Shown here piece by piece: positions 21,478-30,304 of a stretch of DNA of 64,000 nt; position 1 is the stretch's first letter, and the number at the start of each line of letters is the position of its first letter. Below the pieces are notes generated by a model, which saw only the letters and a program-made list of their open reading frames with translations, had not been told where the DNA came from and ran no database searches. The DNA lies in contig NZ_SGWI01000008.1 of NCBI RefSeq assembly GCF_004519405.1, forward strand, positions 290,008-354,007, read 5' to 3'. Both the position numbers and the translations under genes were made by a program. This stretch comes from Pseudomonas sp. BCA17. GTDB lineage: Bacteria > Pseudomonadota > Gammaproteobacteria > Pseudomonadales > Pseudomonadaceae.

Positions 21478-22395
21478 GTGGCTCAGGTCAAACGTATCCG
21501 TCGTAATGTCAGCGGCATCATTCTGCTCGACAAACCCATTGGCTTTACCTCCAATGCCGCGTTGCAGAAAGTCCGCTGGCTGCTCAATGCCGAGAAGGCC
21601 GGGCACACCGGCAGCCTCGATCCCCTGGCCACCGGCGTGCTGCCGTTGTGCTTCGGCGAGGCCACCAAGTTCTCGCAATACTTGCTCGATTCCGACAAGG
21701 GTTACGAAACCCTGATGCAGTTGGGCAAAACCACCACCACGGCCGATGCCGAAGGTGACGTCTTGCAGGTTCGCGATGTGACCGTTGGTCGTGCTGATAT
21801 CGAGGCTGCTTTACCCGCTTTTCGTGGGGAAATCAGTCAGATACCGCCGATGTACTCGGCACTCAAGCGTGATGGGCAACCTCTTTACAAGCTGGCACGT
21901 GCGGGCGAAGTAGTGGAGCGTGAACCGCGTTCTGTTACTATTGCGCGCTTGGAATTGCTCGCCTGCGAAGGCGACACCGCTCGTTTGGCGGTGGACTGCA
22001 GCAAAGGCACCTATATCCGTACCCTGGTGGAAGATATTGGTGAAAAGCTTGGTTGCGGCGCCTACGTTGCAGAACTGCGACGCACGCAGGCCGGACCTTT
22101 CAGCCTGGCGCAGACCGTTACGCTGGAAGAGTTGGAAGCCGTACACGCCGAAGGCGGCAATGAAGCGGTTGATCGCTTCCTCATGCCATCGGACAGCGGT
22201 TTGCTGGATTGGCCATTGCTGCACTTTTCGGAGCACAGCGCGTTCTACTGGCTCAACGGCCAGCCGGTACGTGCCCCGGACGCTCCGAAGTTCGGTATGG
22301 TGCGGGTACAGGATCATAACGGTCGCTTTATCGGTATCGGTGAAGTGAGCGAAGACGGGCGCATCGCGCCACGTCGACTGATTCGGTCAGAATGA
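21478..22395 (+). CDS. truB: tRNA pseudouridine(55) synthase
   Basis: 305 residues. It makes pseudouridine-55 in the T loop of nearly all tRNAs. The catalytic aspartate lies in GHTGSLDPLATGVLP (about residue 48). The N-terminal KPxGxTS-type motif (LDKPIGFTSN) and a C-terminal TruB domain are present. The start is GTG 21478, preceded by AAGGAG and only 3 nt after the rbfA stop. Confidence 0.96.
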   Translation: MAQVKRIRRNVSGIILLDKPIGFTSNAALQKVRWLLNAEKAGHTGSLDPLATGVLPLCFGEATKFSQYLLDSDKGYETLMQLGKTTTTADAEGDVLQVRDVTVGRADIEAALPAFRGEISQIPPMYSALKRDGQPLYKLARAGEVVEREPRSVTIARLELLACEGDTARLAVDCSKGTYIRTLVEDIGEKLGCGAYVAELRRTQAGPFSLAQTVTLEELEAVHAEGGNEAVDRFLMPSDSGLLDWPLLHFSEHSAFYWLNGQPVRAPDAPKFGMVRVQDHNGRFIGIGEVSEDGRIAPRRLIRSE

Positions 22396-22401
22396 CCGGA
22401 C

Positions 22402-22441
22402 GAGTGTGGCTGTTAACAGGCACGGTCAACACTCATTTTTT
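22402..22441 (+). terminator. Possible terminator after truB
   Basis: GAGTGT and ACACTC enclose an inner CTGTT/AACAG palindrome, followed by ATTTTTT. A competing pair, TGACCG (22393-22398) with CGGTCA (22423-22428), is also possible. A moderate terminator separating truB from rpsO. Confidence 0.5.
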
Positions 22442-22445
22442 GATA

Positions 22446-22485
22446 CAGGGATTTGTCCCTGGCCTGTTGAGATCACCCTTGGGTG
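22446..22485 (+). promoter_or_regulatory. rpsO leader hairpins
   Basis: Two short hairpins lie in the rpsO 5' leader: CAGGGA/TCCCTG (22446-22461) and CACCC/GGGTG (22474-22485), the second ending 24 nt before the ATG. In E. coli, S15 represses its own mRNA through a leader pseudoknot. A comparable role here is an inference. Confidence 0.4.
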
Positions 22486-22509
22486 GTTTCCTGAAAAAAG
22501 GATTGCCTC

Positions 22510-22779
22510 ATGGCTCTCGACGTTCAAGAAAAAGCACAAATCGTAGCTGACTATCAGCAAGCTGTTGGTGACACTGGTTCGCCAGAAGTGCAAGTTGCAC
22601 TGCTGACCCACAACATCAACAAGCTGCAAGGTCACTTCAAGGCCAACGGTAAAGATCACCACTCCCGTCGTGGTCTGATCCGCATGGTAAACCAGCGCCG
22701 TAAGCTGCTGGACTACCTGAAAGGCAAGGATCTGGGTCGTTATCAGACTCTGATCGGTCGCCTGGGTCTGCGTCGCTAA
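22510..22779 (+). CDS. rpsO: 30S ribosomal protein S15
   Basis: 89 residues, the normal length. A helical protein that binds 16S rRNA helices 20-22 early in 30S assembly and forms bridge B4. Conserved segments are GDTGSPEVQVALLT and HFKANGKDHHSRRGL. The start is ATG 22510 with AAGGA upstream. It precedes pnp as in E. coli. Confidence 0.98.
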   Translation: MALDVQEKAQIVADYQQAVGDTGSPEVQVALLTHNINKLQGHFKANGKDHHSRRGLIRMVNQRRKLLDYLKGKDLGRYQTLIGRLGLRR

Positions 22780-22794
22780 TAAGCGATTGCGCTA

Positions 22795-22857
22795 GAGGTT
22801 GGTTGTCTGTCGTGTGTCAGTGGGATTCCCGCTGACCCATGGCAGGCTCCCAGCCTC
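22795..22857 (+). promoter_or_regulatory. Long stem-loop in the rpsO-pnp spacer (RNase III-type site)
   Basis: A single 63-nt stem-loop made of three helices: 22795-22802 with 22850-22857 (8 bp), 22807-22814 with 22838-22845 (8 bp), and 22816-22824 with 22828-22836 (9 bp). They are separated by a symmetric 4x4 internal loop and a 1x1 mismatch, and capped by ATT. Several G-U pairs occur. In E. coli the pnp leader carries an RNase III-cleaved stem through which PNPase represses its own synthesis; the position and form match. Confidence 0.8.
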
Positions 22858-22974
22858 AAGTTTTATCTGGATACACGTTTTACCCTGGACTAGAGTCGGG
22901 CCGATTCCCGGCATTGCCCAAGAATTTCGCAAGAAGACAAGTTCCCCCAAGAGCCACAAAGAAGGTAGGACACC

Positions 22975-25080
22975 GTGAACCCGGTTATCAAAAAATTCCA
23001 GTTCGGTCAGTCGACCGTTACCCTCGAGACAGGCCGTATTGCCCGTCAAGCCTCCGGCGCAGTGCTGGTTACCGTTGACGACGACGTCACCGTATTGGTG
23101 ACCGTTGTAGGTGCCAAGACCGCTGATCCGAGCAAAGGCTTCTTCCCTTTGTCCGTTCATTACCAGGAAAAAACTTACGCTGCCGGTAAGATTCCTGGCG
23201 GTTTCTTCAAGCGTGAAGGCCGTCCTTCCGAGAAAGAAACCCTGACTTCCCGACTGATCGACCGTCCGATCCGTCCGCTGTTCCCAGAAGGCTTCATGAA
23301 CGAAGTGCAGGTAGTCTGCACCGTCGTTTCCACCAGCAAGAAGACCGATCCGGACATCGCTGCGATGATCGGTACCTCGGCGGCCCTGGCTATTTCCGGC
23401 ATTCCTTTCGATGGCCCGATCGGCGCTGCCCGCGTTGCATTCCACGAAAGCACCGGCTACCTGCTGAACCCGACTTACGAGCAACTGAAAGCTTCGAGCC
23501 TGGACATGGTCGTTGCCGGTACTTCGGAAGCCGTCCTGATGGTTGAATCGGAAGCTAAAGAGCTGACCGAAGATCAGATGCTGGGCGCAGTACTGTTTGC
23601 TCACGACGAGTTCCAGGCTGTTATCCAGGCTGTTAAAGAGCTGGCTGCCGAAGCTGCCAAGCCAACCTGGACCTGGGCTGCCGCTCCGGAAGCCACCGAG
23701 CTGCTGGGCGCTATCCGTTCCGAATTCGGCGCTGCCATTTCCGATGCCTACACCATCACCGTTAAGGCCGACCGTTACGCTCGCCTGGGCGAACTGAAGG
23801 ATCAGGTTGTAGCCAAGCTGTCCGGTGAAGAAGGCCAGCCTTCCGCCAGCGACGTCAAAGCTGCATTCGGTGAAATCGAATACCGTACCGTTCGCGAAAA
23901 CATCGTTAACGGCAAGCCACGTATCGACGGTCGCGACACCCGCACCGTACGTCCGCTGAACATCGAAGTCGGCGTTCTGCCTAAGACCCACGGCTCGGCC
24001 CTGTTCACCCGTGGTGAAACTCAGGCTCTGGTAGTCGCGACTCTGGGTACTGCCCGTGACGCACAGCTGCTGGACACCCTGGAAGGCGAGAAAAAAGACC
24101 CGTTCATGCTGCACTACAACTTCCCTCCGTTCTCGGTGGGCGAGTGTGGCCGCATGGGTGGTGCTGGTCGTCGCGAAATCGGTCACGGCCGTCTGGCTCG
24201 CCGTTCGGTTCAGGCCATGCTGCCTGCCGCCGACGTGTTCCCGTACACCATCCGTGTTGTGTCGGAAATCACTGAGTCCAACGGTTCCAGCTCCATGGCT
24301 TCCGTTTGCGGTGCGTCCCTGGCATTGATGGACGCCGGTGTGCCGATGAAGGCGCCGGTTGCCGGTATCGCCATGGGCCTGGTTAAAGAAGGCGAGAAGT
24401 TCGCCGTCCTGACCGACATCCTGGGTGACGAAGACCACCTGGGCGACATGGACTTCAAAGTAGCCGGTACCGCCAAAGGTGTGACCGCGCTGCAGATGGA
24501 CATCAAGATCAAAGGCATCACCGAAGAGATCATGGAAATCGCCCTGGGCCAAGCCCTGGAAGCGCGCCTGAATATCCTCGGCCAGATGAACCAGATCATT
24601 GGTCAGTCCCGTACCGAACTGTCGGAAAACGCTCCGACCATGATCGCGATGAAAATCGACACCGACAAAATCCGTGATGTCATCGGTAAAGGCGGCGCGA
24701 CTATTCGTGCGATCTGCGAAGAAACCAAGGCTTCGATCGACATCGAAGACGACGGCTCGATCAAGATCTTCGGCGAAACCAAGGAAGCGGCTGAAGCTGC
24801 ACGCCAGCGCGTTCTGGGCATCACCGCTGAGGCCGAGATCGGCAAGATCTATGTCGGTAAAGTTGAGCGCATCGTCGATTTCGGCGCATTCGTCAACATC
24901 CTCCCGGGCAAAGACGGTCTGGTACACATCTCCATGCTGAGCGATGCTCGCGTTGAGAAAGTGACCGACATTCTGAAAGAAGGCCAGGAAGTGGAAGTGC
25001 TGGTACTGGACGTGGACAACCGCGGCCGTATCAAGCTGTCCATCAAGGACGTAGCAGCAGCCAAGGCGTCGGGCGTTTAA
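22975..25080 (+). CDS. pnp: Polynucleotide phosphorylase
   Basis: 701 residues. A 3'-5' phosphorolytic exoribonuclease and degradosome component. Two RNase PH-like cores (about 10-225 and 310-540) flank an all-helical domain. The KH domain (IGKGGATIRAICEET, about 555-610) and the S1 domain (GKIYVGKVERIVDFGAFVNI, about 620-690) follow. The start is GTG 22975 (MNPVIKKFQFGQ), with AAGGTAGG upstream. Its leader has the long stem described separately. Confidence 0.98.
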   Translation: MNPVIKKFQFGQSTVTLETGRIARQASGAVLVTVDDDVTVLVTVVGAKTADPSKGFFPLSVHYQEKTYAAGKIPGGFFKREGRPSEKETLTSRLIDRPIRPLFPEGFMNEVQVVCTVVSTSKKTDPDIAAMIGTSAALAISGIPFDGPIGAARVAFHESTGYLLNPTYEQLKASSLDMVVAGTSEAVLMVESEAKELTEDQMLGAVLFAHDEFQAVIQAVKELAAEAAKPTWTWAAAPEATELLGAIRSEFGAAISDAYTITVKADRYARLGELKDQVVAKLSGEEGQPSASDVKAAFGEIEYRTVRENIVNGKPRIDGRDTRTVRPLNIEVGVLPKTHGSALFTRGETQALVVATLGTARDAQLLDTLEGEKKDPFMLHYNFPPFSVGECGRMGGAGRREIGHGRLARRSVQAMLPAADVFPYTIRVVSEITESNGSSSMASVCGASLALMDAGVPMKAPVAGIAMGLVKEGEKFAVLTDILGDEDHLGDMDFKVAGTAKGVTALQMDIKIKGITEEIMEIALGQALEARLNILGQMNQIIGQSRTELSENAPTMIAMKIDTDKIRDVIGKGGATIRAICEETKASIDIEDDGSIKIFGETKEAAEAARQRVLGITAEAEIGKIYVGKVERIVDFGAFVNILPGKDGLVHISMLSDARVEKVTDILKEGQEVEVLVLDVDNRGRIKLSIKDVAAAKASGV

Positions 25081-25099
25081 TCACCCTTAGCTCAGGCTG

Positions 25100-25127
25100 A
25101 AAAAAGGACTCTTCGGAGTCCTTTTTT
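25100..25127 (+). terminator. Strong terminator after pnp
   Basis: AAAAAAGGACTC and GAGTCCTTTTTT pair over 12 bp around TTCG, with the T run inside the right arm. It ends the rimP-pnp gene group. Confidence 0.95.
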
Positions 25128-25179
25128 ATGGGCGATGGAAAAGTAAGCAAAATCAGCCATTTAGCCAAAGAAAAAAACC

Positions 25180-25219
25180 GCAACTTGCATGCAGGCACGA
25201 TGAGGTTCATGCAAGTTGC
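25180..25219. promoter_or_regulatory. 12-bp inverted repeat upstream of the BON gene
   Basis: GCAACTTGCATG (25180-25191) is repeated perfectly inverted at 25208-25219 after 16 bp. No T run follows, so a terminator is unlikely. It is centred about 110 bp upstream of the predicted sigma54 transcription start, the usual place for an enhancer-binding-protein site. The regulator is unknown. Confidence 0.6.
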
Positions 25220-25285
25220 ACGATTCCGAAAATGTGCCATTTTTATAAGTTATTGATTTTAAAAGGTTTAGTTCTGATTCTGAGT

Positions 25286-25301
25286 TGGCACACTGCCTGC
25301 A
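25286..25301 (+). promoter_or_regulatory. Sigma54 (-24/-12) promoter of the BON gene
   Basis: TGGCACACTGCCTGCA fits the RpoN consensus TGGCACG-N4-TTGCW at nearly all fixed positions. The invariant GG (25287-25288) and GC (25299-25300) are 10 bp apart. The predicted start is near 25312, 60 bp before the ATG. Confidence 0.75.
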
Positions 25302-25371
25302 ATATCCCTGTTAACGCTGCAGCATCAAGGTCTACACGCTGCAGACTTTTAATAAAACAGGAGTTACTCGT

Positions 25372-25971
25372 ATGAAGAAGTTCGCTCTCGCTACTGCTAC
25401 CGCTCTGACCCTGGCCATGGGTGCTAACGTAGCCTTTGCTCAGACTTCCCAGGCCCCTATGACTTTGGCAGCTGGTGAAGTGACCAAGGCTAAAGAGTCC
25501 ACCTCGGATACTTGGATCACCACCAAAGTAAAAGCTGACCTGCTGACCGAGAAAGGCATTCCTGGTTCGGACATCAAGGTTGAAACCAACAAAGGCGTGG
25601 TTTCCCTGTCCTCGACAGTCGCTATCTCTGACGCGCAGAAAGAAACTGCCGTAGCAATCACCAAGAAAATCAAAGGCGTAAAAGCGGTTTCCGCTGATGG
25701 CCTGCTGGCTGGCGGTGCTGTCAAAGCCGACAACATCGACAAAGCCAAGGAAGGGACTTCGGATACCTGGATCACTACCAAAGTAAAAGCTGATCTGGTT
25801 ACCGAGAAAGGCATTCCTGGCACCGACATCAAAGTCGAAACCAACAACGGCGTAGTTTCCCTGTCGTCGACTGTAGCGATCACCGAAGCTCAGAAAACCA
25901 CCGCGGTGAACATTGCCAAGAAAATCAAAGGCGTGAAATCTGTTTCGGCTGCTGGCCTGCACGCAGAGTAA
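25372..25971 (+). CDS. Periplasmic protein with two BON domains
   Basis: 199 residues. A signal peptide (1-23, ending VAFA) is followed by two near-identical copies of a BON domain (about 42-110 and 125-195). Each contains SDTWITTKVKADL, TEKGIPG-D-IKVET and GVVSLSSTVAI. The copies differ at few positions, indicating a tandem duplication. BON domains occur in OsmY-like periplasmic stress proteins and are thought to bind membranes or polymers. The gene has an AGGAG ribosome site, its own sigma54-type promoter and its own terminator, so it is monocistronic. The cellular role is not established. Confidence 0.9.
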   Translation: MKKFALATATALTLAMGANVAFAQTSQAPMTLAAGEVTKAKESTSDTWITTKVKADLLTEKGIPGSDIKVETNKGVVSLSSTVAISDAQKETAVAITKKIKGVKAVSADGLLAGGAVKADNIDKAKEGTSDTWITTKVKADLVTEKGIPGTDIKVETNNGVVSLSSTVAITEAQKTTAVNIAKKIKGVKSVSAAGLHAE

Positions 25972-26056
25972 CGCACCCTTTTTCGTCTGAACTGGACGGC
26001 GGCGGCTTAGGGTGAGTCAGCTATCCACCCAATGCACCTCTGGCGTTCATGCGATC

Positions 26057-26112
26057 GACCACACGGATGTGGTCATTACAGGCCCCGGCACTTGTGCCGG
26101 GGCCTGTTTTAT
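26057..26112. terminator. Bidirectional terminator region
   Basis: A first hairpin, GACCACA/TGTGGTC (26057-26063 and 26068-26074), is followed by a strong 13-bp stem (26078-26090 with 26095-26107) and TTTT. It lies between the BON gene and the convergent DUF748 gene and terminates the plus-strand transcript. Confidence 0.85.
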
Positions 26113-26195
26113 TTGCGGGCAGAAATATCTAGAAAGCACACGGAGAAGAAAGGGGAGGCGGCTTGCCCGCTCCCCCATCGGTTGTCCGTCGCGGT

Positions 26196-29141
26196 TTACT
26201 CAGCATCCAGATGCATGGGGGTGATGACACGCCCATCTTTCTCAGCCTGCCCCAATTGCGCATCAATGAAGTAAACGCGGTCATCTTCCAGTTTCGCCTT
26301 GTCCACCAGGTAGTCCTTGATGGCGCCGGCCCGATCCTGACCCAGTTGGCGCAGCAGCACGTCACTGGTGCTCCAGAACTTGATTACACCGTCTTTGAGC
26401 TTCGCCGTACGGTCATCACTGCTCAGGTCTTTCCATTCAGCCGGCGGTTGTTGTTTCAAGCGTGTGCGGTAGATGCCTTCCAGCAATGGCGCCTTTTCCT
26501 TCTCCGGTACGACCAGCAACGAGGCCTGGGCCGGGACTTTGTCGCCACGGCGTTGCAGCATCTTGTAGTAGTTGTATTGGTATTCACGCTCCAGGCGTTG
26601 GGCCGCAAGGAGCGGACCATCGCTGCTAGCTGCCGCCGTGCCTTCGATTTCCAGGCGCAGCGCAGGACGCTCTTTAAGTGCCTTGGCCAACGTGTTCAGG
26701 GCGTCTTCTGCGTTTTTACTCAACTCACTGGAACCCGCCGCGAAAGACACACTGCTGAGGTCTTCCGAGCCACCCCCGGTAATCAGCCCACCAATGAATT
26801 TGAATGGCGCTGTCGCCGCACGTACCACCAGGTTGCGCAGGGTCTGCCACACAATCGGCATTACGCTGAATTGCGGGTTGTTCAAATCACCGCTCACCGG
26901 CAGTTCGATAGAGATTTTGCCGTCGCTGTCTTTGAGCAACGCAATCGCCAGTCGAATCGGCAGGTCCACGGCATCGGCGCTGTCGACTTTCTCACCCAAT
27001 TGCAGTTGTTCGACCACCACTTTGTTTTCGGCTTTCAATTGGCCTTTGGTGATCACGTAGTGCAGGTCCAGGTTCAGACGGCCCTTGCGAATGCGGAAGC
27101 CGGCGAACTTGCCCGAGTAGGGCGTCAGCGTCGTCAGCTCGACCCGTTTGAAGCTGGTGGCGATATCCAGCGCCGCCATCGGGTCAAACGGGTTGACGCT
27201 GCCTTTGATGGTCACTGGCGCGTAGCGGTCAACCTTGCCGTTGATATCGACACTGGCCGGTTTGGCCTGGCGACTGTCGATGGTGCCGATCTGCCCGTTC
27301 AGCTGTTGAATGGCGGTAGCGAAATTGGGTGTGAGACTGAAGTCGGCAAAGTTGGCCGAGCCATCGTTGATCGCAATTTGTCCGATATGAATGCCCAGTG
27401 GCTTCTCGTTGCTCGCCGCCGATTTGGTGGTGGGCTTGGCGCCGCTGCCGGCCGGTTGTGGAATCAGCAAATCGTCGATGTTGGTGGTGCGGTCATCGTT
27501 GATCATAAAGCGTGCATACGGCTGCAGCAGGTTGACCTTGTCGATCGACAGGCTCTGGCCGTGCTGATAGTTCACGCCTTCCAGTACCAGGCGCTGCCAC
27601 TTGAGGAAGTCTCGGGTCTTGAGGGTGTCCAGCGTATGCAACTGGTCGACTTGTGCGCGACCGGTGACTTGCAACGCCAGCGGTTCGGTGCTTTTGAGGT
27701 TCACATCAAGGTTGCTGCCCAGCATGCCGCTGCGCAGTTCCAGGCGAATGAATGGGCTGATATAGGACTGGGCAACCCGCAGGTCTATGTCCTGGGTGTC
27801 CACTTTCAGCCTGGCGCTGACGGGGTTGAGGTTGACCTCGCCGGTTGCCTGGATCTTGCCTTGCTTGCCCAGGCCGGAGTCGACCTTCAGGGTGAAGGGG
27901 CTCTGGTTGAGGCTGTCGAAGTTCTGCATATCGACATTCAACGGGCCCAGCTCCAGCGCTACCGCAGGCTTGGCCGCGCGGTCAGCCAAGTGCACCTGGT
28001 AATTACGCAACTGCACGTCCTTGAGCAGTACTTGCCAGGGTTTGCTCGGGGCCGCGGCTTCAGCTTTTGGCGAGTCGGCAGTGGCCGGCGCGGTCTTCGG
28101 CTCCGGTGCCTTGGCTGGTTTGGCCGGTTGGCCGGCGAACAGTTTCTGCCAGTCCAGTTGCCCATCGGCCTCGCGGGCGGCCCAGGTTTCCAGCTTGTTA
28201 CTACGGATCTTGCCGACCACTACTTGCTGCTTGGCCAGATCTACCGTGGTTTCGCTGACGTCCAGGCGCTCCAGGCGTGCCAACGGGCGGCCGTCCGGCG
28301 CCTTGATCGCAAAGGGGGCGATGCTGGCGCTGGTATTTGTCAGGTTCAGTTCGGTTTCCTTGGCCAGGCTGAACGTGTAATCGGTGCTGAAGTTGAGCAC
28401 GCCGTCTTCAAGCACCAGCGGCAAGGCATCACGTACATAGGGCCACCAGGCTTTCATCTTGCCATCAGTGACTTTCAGTGTGCCCTGGGACGTGATCGGT
28501 ATCAGGCTGAAATTACCTTTCCAGTCAATCTGCCCGCCTTGAGGACCGGCGGCCACCAAGGTCATGTTGGCGTTGTCTTCGGGCAAAGTGCTGAGGTTTT
28601 TCAGCTCGAAGTCGAGTTTGTCGTAGAGGAACTCGATGGGCTCGCTGGGGCGCAGGTCTTGAAAGTGCACATAACCGCGCGCCAACTTGATGCTGTCGAT
28701 ACGCAAAGGGAAGGGTTTGGCGTTTGGGTCGGCCGGGGTTGGTTCGCTCGGCGGCAGTTTGAACAACTGCGCCAGGTTCAGTTGGCCGGACTTGTCGAAC
28801 AGCAACTCGGTCTTGGGCTTGTCCAGCTGTACATCCGCCAGGTGCAGAGCGCGGGTCCAGAGACTGTCGATCTGCAGGTTGGCGTAAAGACGTTCGAAAC
28901 CCACCTGTTCCTTGCCGGGTTCACCGATCTGCAGGCCCCATGCCGTGACTTCCAGGCTGAACGGGTTGAGTTCGATGCGCTCGATACGTGCCGGCACCGT
29001 GGCGTAGTTGGCCAACTGTTGATTGGCAACCCGAAGGGCGATACCGGGCAAAATCAGGAAGCCGAGCAGGCTGTACAGAGCAAGAGCAGTCAACACGGCG
29101 CCGATGGCGCGAATCAATCCTTTGGGCATGGGCGGCGGCAT
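26196..29141 (-). CDS. AsmA-like DUF748 envelope protein
   Basis: 981 residues. One N-terminal transmembrane helix (about 9-33; LIRAIGAVLTALALYSLLGFL) is followed by a very long periplasmic region. This region consists of beta-strand-rich repeats typical of DUF748/AsmA-like proteins, with a Pro/Ala/Lys-rich linker at about 345-375. The C-terminal part (SSVSFAAGSSELSKNAEDALNTLAKAL) resembles an OmpA-like peptidoglycan-binding segment. AsmA-like proteins are implicated in phospholipid transport and outer-membrane organisation; that role here is inference. Two close starts (29141 or 29129, MPKGLIRAIG) are possible and neither has a clear ribosome site. Confidence 0.85.
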   Translation of the reverse strand: MPPPMPKGLIRAIGAVLTALALYSLLGFLILPGIALRVANQQLANYATVPARIERIELNPFSLEVTAWGLQIGEPGKEQVGFERLYANLQIDSLWTRALHLADVQLDKPKTELLFDKSGQLNLAQLFKLPPSEPTPADPNAKPFPLRIDSIKLARGYVHFQDLRPSEPIEFLYDKLDFELKNLSTLPEDNANMTLVAAGPQGGQIDWKGNFSLIPITSQGTLKVTDGKMKAWWPYVRDALPLVLEDGVLNFSTDYTFSLAKETELNLTNTSASIAPFAIKAPDGRPLARLERLDVSETTVDLAKQQVVVGKIRSNKLETWAAREADGQLDWQKLFAGQPAKPAKAPEPKTAPATADSPKAEAAAPSKPWQVLLKDVQLRNYQVHLADRAAKPAVALELGPLNVDMQNFDSLNQSPFTLKVDSGLGKQGKIQATGEVNLNPVSARLKVDTQDIDLRVAQSYISPFIRLELRSGMLGSNLDVNLKSTEPLALQVTGRAQVDQLHTLDTLKTRDFLKWQRLVLEGVNYQHGQSLSIDKVNLLQPYARFMINDDRTTNIDDLLIPQPAGSGAKPTTKSAASNEKPLGIHIGQIAINDGSANFADFSLTPNFATAIQQLNGQIGTIDSRQAKPASVDINGKVDRYAPVTIKGSVNPFDPMAALDIATSFKRVELTTLTPYSGKFAGFRIRKGRLNLDLHYVITKGQLKAENKVVVEQLQLGEKVDSADAVDLPIRLAIALLKDSDGKISIELPVSGDLNNPQFSVMPIVWQTLRNLVVRAATAPFKFIGGLITGGGSEDLSSVSFAAGSSELSKNAEDALNTLAKALKERPALRLEIEGTAAASSDGPLLAAQRLEREYQYNYYKMLQRRGDKVPAQASLLVVPEKEKAPLLEGIYRTRLKQQPPAEWKDLSSDDRTAKLKDGVIKFWSTSDVLLRQLGQDRAGAIKDYLVDKAKLEDDRVYFIDAQLGQAEKDGRVITPMHLDAE

Positions 29142-29216
29142 CTATATCGAACGAGAGTGCCTTGGAGTATGGCACGGGATTTCGGTTCCGAAGAACCGGG
29201 GGGGTTGGGATAACTC

Positions 29217-30233
29217 TTACAATTGCAGGATCAAAGTCTTCAGCGGCGGCTGTTGGTCCTGGGAGGGGAAGTCCGCTCCCGGCGTCATGATCTGCCAGTC
29301 GCGTACCGGGCGCCCGGCTTTTTCGGCGCAACGCAGCACCTGCTCGCGCCAGTCATCCATGCTGACTTTTGCCAGGTTATTGCAGCAGATCAGTACGCCG
29401 TTGTCGGCAGTGGCGAGCAGCGCAGGTTTGAGCAGGCTTTGATAGTCACGCAACAGGTCGACGGTACCGAAAGCACTCTTGGCCCAGGCCGGTGGGTCGA
29501 GTAATACCAGGTCATATTGGCGCTGCTCAAGGCGTGGATAGCTCGGCAGTTTTTGGCCACGGCGCTGGGTGATCGGCAAACCCGCCAGTTGGCGAATCGC
29601 CGGGAAGTAATCGGACTGCACGAACTGCATTGTGGGCAGCTCGGGGTTCAGCAGGCCGTTTTCACGACCGACCGCCAGGTTGCCCTCGGCGAAGTCCAGG
29701 TTGCACACCTCGCGCGCGCCCCCGGCGGCTGCGCTCAAGCCCACGCCGCAGGTGTAGGCGAACAGGTTCAGCACGCTCTTGCCGGCGCTGTGCGTCTTGA
29801 CCCAGCCGCGGGTATTGCGCAAGTCGAGAAACAGCAGTGGGTCCTGCCCGGCGTGGCGCCCGCGTACGCGGTAATTGAGCCCCCACTCATGGCCGACCAG
29901 ATCTTCCAGCGCTGCAGACTCAGCGCGGTACACCGTGTCTTCGCGGTCGATCCGCGAGTTGCCCCTGGAGCGGTCGTTGTACACCAGCAGCAACTCCAGG
30001 CCCATGAACTGGTTGATCAGCTGATGCACGTCCAGCAGGTCAGCTGTTTCCAGAGGCTGGTGAAAGCTCTGCACCAACAATTGCGGGCCGTAGCGGTCGA
30101 TGGTCAGGCCGCCAGCGCCTTCCTGGCTGCCGTGGAACAACCGGTAGCAGTCAGTGCCTTGGGCGTGCAGCTCATTGATCAGGTCTTGGCGTTGATCGAG
30201 GGCGGCGCGCAGCGCCTGATTCAGGGAGGACAT
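29217..30233 (-). CDS. SAM-dependent rRNA methyltransferase (RlmI-like)
   Basis: 338 residues. The C-terminal class I methyltransferase domain has the SAM motif VLNLFAYTCGVGLSAA and the catalytic motif DPPAWAKS, a DPP[SA]xxxx sequence like that of RlmI/RlmK-type 23S rRNA cytosine or guanine methylases. The N-terminal part lacks the PUA domain of E. coli RlmI, and the length is shorter (338 versus 396). The target base is therefore unknown. Start MSSLNQALRAALDQRQ. It lies alone between DUF748 and the MpaB-like gene, all on the minus strand. Confidence 0.85.
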   Translation of the reverse strand: MSSLNQALRAALDQRQDLINELHAQGTDCYRLFHGSQEGAGGLTIDRYGPQLLVQSFHQPLETADLLDVHQLINQFMGLELLLVYNDRSRGNSRIDREDTVYRAESAALEDLVGHEWGLNYRVRGRHAGQDPLLFLDLRNTRGWVKTHSAGKSVLNLFAYTCGVGLSAAAGGAREVCNLDFAEGNLAVGRENGLLNPELPTMQFVQSDYFPAIRQLAGLPITQRRGQKLPSYPRLEQRQYDLVLLDPPAWAKSAFGTVDLLRDYQSLLKPALLATADNGVLICCNNLAKVSMDDWREQVLRCAEKAGRPVRDWQIMTPGADFPSQDQQPPLKTLILQL

Positions 30234-30304
30234 GGAACGCGCCTTGCGTGCTGGATAAGAGAGGGTAAAGGTGGGCGCGGAGTTTAACAGCTATAGGCGC
30301 CAGC

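Noticed and set aside
26163..29213. Plus-strand open frame of 1016 codons opposite the DUF748 gene
   Set aside because: The minus strand has a membrane anchor and AsmA-like pattern; the plus frame is compositionally odd and starts inside a terminator region.
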